From Polynucleobacter sp. UB-Tiil-W10 (GTDB taxonomy: Bacteria > Pseudomonadota > Gammaproteobacteria > Burkholderiales > Burkholderiaceae), in the NCBI RefSeq assembly GCF_018881605.1, contig NZ_JACVPZ010000001.1, positions 1,240,001 through 1,304,000 on the forward strand: a stretch of 64,000 bases of DNA, written 5' to 3'. The position numbers and the translations under genes were made by a program. Below, piece after piece: positions 57,224 to 64,000 of this stretch (position 1 is the first letter of the stretch; each line of letters starts with the position of its first letter). A model generated the notes under the pieces. That model searched no databases. It was given only the letters and a program-made list of their open reading frames with translations, and was not told the origin of the DNA.

Positions 57224-58153
57224 TTATTGAACTGATTCGTTATTTTGAATGATCAAATCACCGCTGCGATTTGGTATTTCACCCCAGGTCAGCGGTAATA
57301 CAGCTATTTTATCTAGTTGCTTGGTGGCCTCCCAGGATTTATGAAGCTCCCCCATCGTGACAAGGTCATGACCTTGGTTTAGCCATCCAGCCAATAACTG
57401 CTCGAACGCGGGCAATAGCTTTTGCCCCTCGAGTTCTGCGTGCAATGTAAAGACTTGGTCGTTTGGGTTGCTTTGAGTGATCTCTAGAAGCTTTTTGACC
57501 GCGCCAAACTCATCTGCGCCATCGATACCAATGAGTTCGTCAAAGGTGGGTAGTGTTGTTGGGTACTGGACATGCTTTGCTTTGCCAGAAGTTAAGGCAA
57601 GACGGTAGGGTATGAGGTTTGGTTCAGACCTACCATCCGAAGAGTAGGCGATGCCCCATTGATCGAGCTGCTCAAAGGCGGCTTCGTTCATTTGCCAGCC
57701 AGCGGCGCCATAAGTAATAGGCGCATGACCAAATATTTCTACAAAACGATCCCAACTTTTTTGCATCATCGTTTTTGTCCATGACGCATCTTGATTGCGA
57801 ACCGCATCTTGCCAAGCAACGTGGTCCCAAGTATGAATACCTGTTTCGTGTCCTGATTTGTCAATTGCACGCATTTCAGCAGCAGCTTGCTTGCCGATAT
57901 CTGGCCCGGGAATGAGCACGCCGTAGAGCAGTGTCTTAATGCCATAGTGCTCTACAACAGATGTACGGCTTACTTTTTTTAGAAAGCCAGGACGAAACAC
58001 CCGCTTTAAGGCCCAGCCGGTATGGTCGGGTCCAAGACTAAAGAGAAAGGTAGCCTTAAGGCCAAAACGCTCTAGAGTGCGAGCAAGGTTTGGCGCGCCT
58101 TCTTTGGTGCCGCGTAAGGTATCAACATCAACCTTGAGAGCAATCTTAGCCAT
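57224..58153 (-). CDS. arnD: Undecaprenyl-P-Ara4FN deformylase ArnD (polysaccharide deacetylase family)
   Basis: 309-residue NodB-fold deacetylase that removes the formyl group from undecaprenyl-phosphate 4-deoxy-4-formamido-L-arabinose. The catalytic LKVDVDTLRGTKEGAP start, GHETGIHTWDHVAWQ metal-binding motif and the YGAAGWQMNE segment match E. coli ArnD. Last gene of the arn operon in the window. Confidence 0.93.
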   Translation of the reverse strand: MAKIALKVDVDTLRGTKEGAPNLARTLERFGLKATFLFSLGPDHTGWALKRVFRPGFLKKVSRTSVVEHYGIKTLLYGVLIPGPDIGKQAAAEMRAIDKSGHETGIHTWDHVAWQDAVRNQDASWTKTMMQKSWDRFVEIFGHAPITYGAAGWQMNEAAFEQLDQWGIAYSSDGRSEPNLIPYRLALTSGKAKHVQYPTTLPTFDELIGIDGADEFGAVKKLLEITQSNPNDQVFTLHAELEGQKLLPAFEQLLAGWLNQGHDLVTMGELHKSWEATKQLDKIAVLPLTWGEIPNRSGDLIIQNNESVQ

Positions 58154-58175
58154 GTACCTGTGGATTTACTTTTGC

Positions 58176-59222
58176 TTATTCTTTGTCTACTAAGGTGCGA
58201 GCTTTTTCAACATCTTCACGATAGGCTTCGAAAATATTCTTGAGCGCATCGTTCATCGTTGTAGTTGGCTTCCAGCCTAATTCGTTCATCGTATTATCAA
58301 TTGCAGGAACGCGATTTTGCACGTCTTGGTAGCCTTCGCCATAGTAAGCGCCAGAAGTGGTTTCTACAATCTTCACTGCATTAGCAGTCTTTGCATACTC
58401 TGGAATGCTACGAGCAATTTCCAGCATCTGATTGGCTAGTTCGCGAATGGAGTGATTGTTCTTTGGATTGCCGATGTTGTAGATCTTGCCGTTAGCAATT
58501 CCATCTTTGTTATCGATGATGCGCATTAAAGCATCGATGCCGTCATCTATATAAGTAAAGGCACGCTTTTGAGCGCCACCATCAACGACGTTGATGGCTT
58601 CGCCGCGAACAATGTGGCCTAAGAACTGAGTCACCACTCGGGAAGAACCTTCTTTTGGTGTGTAGATGCTATCTAAGCCAGGACCGATCCAGTTAAAGGG
58701 GCGGAAGAGTGTAAAGCGCAAACCTTCCATACCGTAGCCCCAAATGACGCGGTCCATTAACTGCTTGGAGCAAGCGTAAATCCAACGTGGTTTGTTGATT
58801 GGGCCGTAAACCATATTCGATTTAGCAGGATCGAATTCACCGTCTTCACACATTCCATACACTTCAGAAGTGGATGGGAACACTAAATGCTTTTTGTATT
58901 TAACTGCAGAACGTACGATTGGAAGATTGGCTTCAAAGTCGAGCTCAAATACTTTAAGTGGTTGCTGAACATAGGTTGCTGGAGTTGCAATGGCAACCAA
59001 TGGCAAGATGACATCGCATTTGCGGATGTGATATTCAACCCACTCTTTATTGATGGTGATATCACCTTCGAAGAAGTGCATACGCGGGTGATTTACTAAG
59101 TCACCAAGACGATCGTTTTGCATATCCATTCCATAGACATCCCAATCGGTCGTCTCAAGAATGCGCTTCGAAAGGTGGTGACCAATAAAACCGTTAACAC
59201 CAAGAATGAGTACTTTTTTCAT
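58176..59222 (-). CDS. arnA: UDP-glucuronate decarboxylase (ArnA C-terminal type)
   Basis: 348-residue NAD-dependent SDR matching the C-terminal half of E. coli ArnA, which oxidises and decarboxylates UDP-glucuronate to UDP-Ara4-ketose. GVNGFIGHHLSKRI binds NAD, and the YACSKQLMDRVIW segment has the catalytic Tyr-Lys. FRPFNWIGPGLD and RAFTYIDDGIDAL are typical. The N-terminal formyltransferase is a separate upstream gene (59260), unlike the fused enteric protein. Confidence 0.93.
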   Translation of the reverse strand: MKKVLILGVNGFIGHHLSKRILETTDWDVYGMDMQNDRLGDLVNHPRMHFFEGDITINKEWVEYHIRKCDVILPLVAIATPATYVQQPLKVFELDFEANLPIVRSAVKYKKHLVFPSTSEVYGMCEDGEFDPAKSNMVYGPINKPRWIYACSKQLMDRVIWGYGMEGLRFTLFRPFNWIGPGLDSIYTPKEGSSRVVTQFLGHIVRGEAINVVDGGAQKRAFTYIDDGIDALMRIIDNKDGIANGKIYNIGNPKNNHSIRELANQMLEIARSIPEYAKTANAVKIVETTSGAYYGEGYQDVQNRVPAIDNTMNELGWKPTTTMNDALKNIFEAYREDVEKARTLVDKE

Positions 59223-59259
59223 CTCTACTGCCTCGTTTTAATCTAATTTGTGTCGCTGC

Positions 59260-60129
59260 TTATTTGTTTGCTGGAAACCATTCCAATACTTCAACTGCTA
59301 GATGGTCACCACAAATGCCGAATACCCGATTATCAACCACTTGGATACCGCAAACCCCAAGATTGAGTTGGGCCGGAAATGGGCCTTTTAAGGTGGTGCG
59401 AGCCACAATCATGGCTTTGCCCTCGTGGTCTATAAAAGCGCCTGGATAAGGGGGTGCAACCGCCCTAACTAGGTCGTGAACCTGTTTAGCAGTCTGATTC
59501 CACTGAATTTGCCCATCCGCAGGCTTTCGACCGCCAAAGTAACTGCCTTTTTGGAGCTCATTGGGCTTGCGGGGGACCACTCCCTTTAGAAGGCTGGGTA
59601 AGACTTGATCTATTACGCTCACGGCAGCCTGACTTACCTTGCTAAAAACCTCTGTAGCGGTTTCATCTGGGCCAATACTGACTGCGGCTTGCCCAACAAT
59701 ATCTCCCGCATCTGGCTTTAACTCCATGACGTGCAAAGTTGCACCTGTCTCGGTTTCACCATGCAGAATGGCCCAATTAACCGGCGCACGCCCACGATAT
59801 TTCGGAAGTAGTGAGCCATGCATATTGAGGGCGGCAATTTTGGCGCAAGCCAAAATCTGCTCCGGAATCATGAAGCGATAGTAGAAAGAAAAAATATAGT
59901 CTGGCGCAATCGCCTGAAACTTCGGAAGCAAAGCTGATAAATCAGTCACGCTAGGGGTGATGTAAGAAATATTGTTTTCTTGACAGAGTTTTGCAACGCT
60001 CCCAAACCAAACATTCTCATTGGGGTCATCTTCATGGGTAACTACCAAATCCACCTGTATTCCCGCATTGAGAAGTGCTTTTAGGCAGTTGACGCCAACG
60101 TCGTGATAAGCAAAGACGACTGCGTGCAA
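59260..60129 (-). CDS. UDP-Ara4N formyltransferase (ArnA N-terminal type)
   Basis: 289-residue formyl-tetrahydrofolate-dependent transferase equal to the N-terminal half of ArnA. AVVFAYHDVGVNCLKALL at the start, and the HGSLLPKYRGRAPVNWAIL motif with catalytic His and the later Asp in ELKPDAGDIVGQ. The start is TTG 60129, abutting the arnC stop. Separate from the decarboxylase gene at 58176. Confidence 0.93.
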   Translation of the reverse strand: MHAVVFAYHDVGVNCLKALLNAGIQVDLVVTHEDDPNENVWFGSVAKLCQENNISYITPSVTDLSALLPKFQAIAPDYIFSFYYRFMIPEQILACAKIAALNMHGSLLPKYRGRAPVNWAILHGETETGATLHVMELKPDAGDIVGQAAVSIGPDETATEVFSKVSQAAVSVIDQVLPSLLKGVVPRKPNELQKGSYFGGRKPADGQIQWNQTAKQVHDLVRAVAPPYPGAFIDHEGKAMIVARTTLKGPFPAQLNLGVCGIQVVDNRVFGICGDHLAVEVLEWFPANK

Positions 60130-61092
60130 TTATTTTTTCTCTAAAACAGTTTGCACTACATAGCGAGGGCGCTTACGGATTTGCTGATAGATGCGACCGA
60201 TGTATTCGCCTAAAAGACCAAGCCCAAAGAGCATCACACCAATTAGGAAGAAGGTTAGGGCGAAGAGGGTAAATACACCCTCAACCTCAGCACCCAGAAC
60301 AAAGCGGCGCACTAGCAGATAGGCAAACAAGCTACCAGCAGCAAGGGATAGAAGCATGCCGAGTATTGAGAAAATCTGCAACGGCATTACAGAGAATCCA
60401 GTGACTAAGTCAAAGTTCAGGCGAATGAGTTGATATAGACTGTATTTGGATTCACCGGCAAAACGCTCTTCGTGTTTAACGGTGATCTCGACTGGATTTG
60501 CAGAAAAGGTATAGGCCAGCGCTGGGATGAAGGTATTACTTTCATCACATTGACGAACTAGGTCAACAATGCGGCGACTGTATCCACGTAACATGCAACC
60601 TTGATCGGTCATCGTGATGCGCGTAATGTTTTCGCGCAAACGATTCATGGCGCGCGAGGCGAATTTTCTAAAGAAGCTATCGCGACGATCAGCGCGAATG
60701 GTGCCGACGTAATCATGGCCTTTTAGTAGTTGCTCAGTCAACGCATCAATTTCTTCAGGTGGATTTTGTAAGTCCGCATCCAAAGTGATGATGTGTTCGC
60801 CCTTGGCATACTCAAAGCCCGCCATGATGGCCATATGTTGACCAAAGTTGCTGTGAAATAAAACAGCACGAGTCACATCAGGACGTAATTCAACTTGCTT
60901 AGAGAGGATGCCGGCCGAACGATCTTTACTGCCGTCGTTGACGAATACGATTTCGTAAGCAATCTGGCGTTTGGCAGCCAGCGCGTCTAATGCTGGATAG
61001 AGACGATCAAAAAGGGCCTGTAGGCCATCTTCCTCGTTGTAAACGGGGATCACAATACTGAGCGTTGGATTGGCAACTAAATTTGCAGTCAT
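60130..61092 (-). CDS. arnC: Undecaprenyl-phosphate Ara4FN transferase ArnC
   Basis: 320-residue family 2 glycosyltransferase moving Ara4FN from UDP to undecaprenyl phosphate. LSIVIPVYNEEDGL, VNDGSKDRSA and the DXD-like TLDADLQNPPEEI form the catalytic domain; two C-terminal membrane helices (about 230-290) anchor it. Confidence 0.94.
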   Translation of the reverse strand: MTANLVANPTLSIVIPVYNEEDGLQALFDRLYPALDALAAKRQIAYEIVFVNDGSKDRSAGILSKQVELRPDVTRAVLFHSNFGQHMAIMAGFEYAKGEHIITLDADLQNPPEEIDALTEQLLKGHDYVGTIRADRRDSFFRKFASRAMNRLRENITRITMTDQGCMLRGYSRRIVDLVRQCDESNTFIPALAYTFSANPVEITVKHEERFAGESKYSLYQLIRLNFDLVTGFSVMPLQIFSILGMLLSLAAGSLFAYLLVRRFVLGAEVEGVFTLFALTFFLIGVMLFGLGLLGEYIGRIYQQIRKRPRYVVQTVLEKK

Positions 61093-61133
61093 GGAGCAAT
61101 TTTGCCTGATTCTCTTGATTTAACCCAGGAACA

Positions 61134-62300
61134 CTAGTTTTTGAAGTATTTTTGCAATATTCCGACTAATCCTTTGGTTATTCGACCAATATCTTGATCA
61201 GCCATTGCAGGAAATAAGGGGAGAGTGAGGATAGATCGACCAATGCGTTCGGCAATGGGCGTATCAGATGTTTTGTAACCTTGATTTTTGTACAGCGTAA
61301 AGCCAGTAATAGCAGGGTAATGAACGCCAGTGCCAATGCCCAAGTCTTTTAGCTCTGCCATCACTTGGGCGCGATCTGCAGTTAACTGCTCAAGTGGCAA
61401 AACAACTTGAAACATGTGCCAGTTGCTATCGGTAAAGTTTTCCACTGGAAGCTCTAATTTCAAATTTTCCAAATTAGCAGATTTCAATTCAGCGCGAATC
61501 ACCTCAAAGTATTGACGAGCTAGTTCGGCACGACGCACTTGATATGAAGGGAGTTGCTTGAGTTGTTCAAGACCAATAGCTGCATTCACATCAGTCAAGT
61601 TATCTTTGCCACCCAATACGTCAACATCCATACCATCCATGCCATGCCGAGTTAATCCCTGAAGGCGAAACTTCTCTGCAAGTTTTGCTTCACCATCATT
61701 GTTCAGCACAAGACAGCCACCCTCAACAGTGGTGAGATTCTTGTTGGCCTGAAAGCTAAAACTGACCAAGTCACCAAAGCTACCAATCTTCTTGCCTTTC
61801 CACTGTGAGCCAAAGGCTTGTGCTGCATCCTCAATTACCCGAAGCTGATATTGATTCGCCAATGCATAGAGCTGATCCATATCAACAGGCAGACCAGCCA
61901 AATAGACCGGCATGATCGCACGGGTCTTAGGTGTGATCGCAGCAGCAAGCTTATTCAAATCAAGATTGCGCGTAACGGGGTCAATATCTACAAACACCGG
62001 TTTTGCGCCAACGCCTAAGATGACATTGGAAGTGGCTACCCATGAAATAGGGGTGGTAATCACTTCGTCGCCAGGACCAATGCCGGCAACTTGCAAAGCA
62101 ATCTTCATAGTCGCGGTGCCATTGGCAAAACAACGCACTGGACGACCGTCAAAATATTTACTTAAAGTGGCCTCAAACTCTGCCAGCTTGGGGCCTGATG
62201 TGACCCAGCCTGAACGCAGCACTTCCGAAACAGCATCAATCGTTTCCTGATTAAAGCTGGGGCGCGTAAAAGGGATGAAAGCGGAATCAGAATTTGACAT
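61134..62300 (-). CDS. arnB: UDP-Ara4-keto aminotransferase ArnB
   Basis: 388-residue PLP-dependent DegT/ArnB aminotransferase transferring the amino group from glutamate to give UDP-Ara4N. SFSFQANKNLTTVEGG contains the PLP Lys, and IEDAAQAFGSQWKGKKIG supports the fold. PFTRPSFNQETIDAV begins the protein as in E. coli ArnB. Confidence 0.94.
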   Translation of the reverse strand: MSNSDSAFIPFTRPSFNQETIDAVSEVLRSGWVTSGPKLAEFEATLSKYFDGRPVRCFANGTATMKIALQVAGIGPGDEVITTPISWVATSNVILGVGAKPVFVDIDPVTRNLDLNKLAAAITPKTRAIMPVYLAGLPVDMDQLYALANQYQLRVIEDAAQAFGSQWKGKKIGSFGDLVSFSFQANKNLTTVEGGCLVLNNDGEAKLAEKFRLQGLTRHGMDGMDVDVLGGKDNLTDVNAAIGLEQLKQLPSYQVRRAELARQYFEVIRAELKSANLENLKLELPVENFTDSNWHMFQVVLPLEQLTADRAQVMAELKDLGIGTGVHYPAITGFTLYKNQGYKTSDTPIAERIGRSILTLPLFPAMADQDIGRITKGLVGILQKYFKN

Positions 62301-62324
62301 AGTTACTTATATTACTTTACCCCG

Positions 62325-63983
62325 TTACTGCGTCAACTTAGGTGCATCGGGATGTTTCACGATGACTCTCCGCGAGTCACGATCGACTTCCTGCATGGGT
62401 AAGTTTTGTGCTTTTAGAGCATCAAACTGCTCTGGAACCATTAAAGCGTAGGCCGTTTGATCTTCTTGCCAGCGCTCAATAAACGCATTCAAGGTGGGCA
62501 TCCATAACTCTGGCTCTTGATTGACTCCAAACTCGAGCTCATCGGGAGACTCGACCATGATCATCGTTCTGCCCAAATAGAAGGGCACGGTGTGATCTAA
62601 AAGGCGCACTGAGTAGAAATTTACTTTTGGCGGAATGGAAGCTTTCACCCTCTCAACGAGATCGATACCAGAAACTGCGCGACCTAAAGTCTCGTGGCCT
62701 GTACCTGCGATGATGGTGCACAGAAAAAATCCACAAGCAAAACTGACAATACTTTGAATGCCATTTCGCTGGGTTTGCCAAGCCGCGAAGGCACTGCAAC
62801 TCACCAGTGCAACTAATGCGGCAATGATCCAATAGGTATATTGCGCATAGGCTTCAATTTCATCTGGTCTCGCCTGCCTGCCAATGGCATCCAAAAAGAA
62901 AAATCCAACGCAGCCCAGCAGCGCAAATCCAAGTGTTTGTATTTTCCATGGCAGAGCCATAGTATTGCTATGTCCAAGCAAGCGATCTAAGCGATTGCCA
63001 ATAATCAATGCGAGCGCAGGAAAAACAGGAATGATGTAGCCAGGTAGCTTGGAGTGAGAGACGCTAAAGAAGGCAAAGATTACTAAAAACCAACATACCA
63101 ATAACCAACCTGCCGAGAACTCGCGGCGACGCTCATTCCAAGCTTGTGCAATGGCTCCAGGAATTTGCAGGACCCAAGGAAGTAAGCCAATCAGTAGGAG
63201 CGGAGCAAAGTAATAAATAGGGCCAGTTCTGCTGTGTGCGTCTTGGGTGAAGCGTTGTAGATGTTCGTGAATAAAAAAGAATTCTAGAAATTCAGGATTG
63301 CGTTGCGCAACTAATACAAACCAAGGTGCGGTGATGGCTAGGAACAAAATACTGCCACTAAATAATCGTAGGCGAGACCAAATTTTCCAGTCCCAAGTGC
63401 TCAGTGAGTACGCAATGAAAACCATTGCAGGAATTGCAGCACCGATCACGCCCTTGGATAAAGTGGCGAGCGCCATGAAAGCCCAGCAAGCCCACATCCA
63501 ATTGCGACAACTATTTTGATTGTGAGAGGTTTGTGCAAGTAGCAGGCTGCAGAGTGCAGCTACCAAGAAAGAAGACAAGCCCATGTCGAGTGAATTGAGG
63601 TGGCCGCCGATGATCCACATCGGGCTTGATGCTAATACAACGGAAGCCAGCCAACCCGCTCTAGCGTTATAAATTCGAGTGCCAGTAAATCCAACTATCA
63701 GAATGGTAAGAAAGCCAGTTAATGCAGTCCAAAGTCTTGCCTGCCATTCGCCAATACCAAATACTTGAAAAGTTGCGGCAGTTGCCCACGCTTGTAATGG
63801 GGGCTTTTCAAAATACTTGTAACCGTTGTAACGGGGTGTGACCCAGTCGCCGGTGACCAGCATCTCCCGGGCGATTTCTGCGTAGCGCCCTTCGTCTGAA
63901 GGAATGAGGTGGCGGTAATTGAGTGTGCCAAACCACAGCAGGGCATAAATGATGATCAACAGCAAAATCTTGCCTGGATGCAA
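62325..63983 (-). CDS. arnT: Lipid A 4-amino-4-deoxy-L-arabinose transferase ArnT (start uncertain)
   Basis: 552-residue GT-C glycosyltransferase with about 12 membrane helices, placing Ara4N on lipid A phosphate at the periplasmic face. The catalytic DEGRYAEIAREM loop is near residue 31 and KYFEKPPLQAW follows. The proposed TTG start has no ribosome site, and the frame is open to the window edge, so the true start may be further upstream. First visible gene of the operon. Confidence 0.9.
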   Translation of the reverse strand: MHPGKILLLIIIYALLWFGTLNYRHLIPSDEGRYAEIAREMLVTGDWVTPRYNGYKYFEKPPLQAWATAATFQVFGIGEWQARLWTALTGFLTILIVGFTGTRIYNARAGWLASVVLASSPMWIIGGHLNSLDMGLSSFLVAALCSLLLAQTSHNQNSCRNWMWACWAFMALATLSKGVIGAAIPAMVFIAYSLSTWDWKIWSRLRLFSGSILFLAITAPWFVLVAQRNPEFLEFFFIHEHLQRFTQDAHSRTGPIYYFAPLLLIGLLPWVLQIPGAIAQAWNERRREFSAGWLLVCWFLVIFAFFSVSHSKLPGYIIPVFPALALIIGNRLDRLLGHSNTMALPWKIQTLGFALLGCVGFFFLDAIGRQARPDEIEAYAQYTYWIIAALVALVSCSAFAAWQTQRNGIQSIVSFACGFFLCTIIAGTGHETLGRAVSGIDLVERVKASIPPKVNFYSVRLLDHTVPFYLGRTMIMVESPDELEFGVNQEPELWMPTLNAFIERWQEDQTAYALMVPEQFDALKAQNLPMQEVDRDSRRVIVKHPDAPKLTQ

Positions 63984-64000
63984 GGCTGATGATTGCCGAA

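Overview
The window is a compact, intact stretch of chromosome from a betaproteobacterium of the Burkholderiales, most like the genus Polynucleobacter or a close relative. The evidence is moderate GC content, very short intergenic gaps, gene order (rpmF-plsX-fabHDG-acpP-fabF, mucD-lepA-lepB-rnc-era-recO-pdxJ-acpS-nagZ, rpsF-priB-rpsR-rplI-dnaB), a monomeric isocitrate dehydrogenase, EarP-type EF-P modification and a chromosomal Ara4N (arn) operon. The genus call is inferred from gene content, not from a marker search. No phage, insertion sequence, CRISPR array or pseudogene is visible.

Region by region. 1-11.7 kb: the 3' end of icd, then mostly accessory genes: the periplasmic methionine-sulfoxide reductase MsrP, a lipocalin, a metallo-beta-lactamase-fold hydrolase, an unknown outer-membrane protein, an SDR enzyme, DUF2889, RsuA, a pterin dehydratase, a two-subunit molybdenum hydroxylase, MsrQ (partner of MsrP, 8 kb away) and a SRAP protein. 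11.7-16.5 kb: a PpiC foldase, folA-thyA, ferredoxin with ferredoxin-NADP reductase, and a D-2-hydroxyacid dehydrogenase. 16.6-22.7 kb (minus strand): rne followed by moaA-mobA-moeA, which supply the cofactor for the molybdenum enzymes of the first region. 23.1-27.9 kb: rluC, a HAD phosphatase, an S49 protease, an RsmI-like methyltransferase, yceF and yceD.

27.9-42.6 kb: one long plus-strand run covering ribosomal protein L32, fatty acid synthesis, periplasmic protease, LepA, signal peptidase, RNase III, Era, RecO, PdxJ, AcpS and NagZ. The rpoE-rseA-rseB genes usually found between fabF and mucD in relatives are absent. 42.6-48.3 kb: a GNAT protein, efp with its arginine rhamnosyltransferase gene earP, uvrC, pgsA, tRNA-Gly and tRNA-Cys. 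48.3-54.2 kb: a lipoprotein, lexA with a clear SOS operator, an asparaginase, the rpsF-priB-rpsR-rplI group, dnaB, and a small tandem-repeat Cys protein. 54.3-57.2 kb (minus): prxQ, phoH and an NlpC/P60 lipoprotein. 57.2-64 kb (minus): arnT-arnB-arnC-arnA(formyltransferase)-arnA(decarboxylase)-arnD, a lipid A Ara4N pathway in which ArnA is split into two genes.

I found no clearly new multigene system. The most interesting signals are regulatory: an intrinsic terminator inside the signal-peptide codons of the NlpC/P60 gene; an unexplained structured leader with a terminator just before phoH; a lexA promoter and operator that abut the start codon, suggesting a leaderless mRNA; overlapping divergent start codons of earP and uvrC; and long structured leaders before rne and rpsF.
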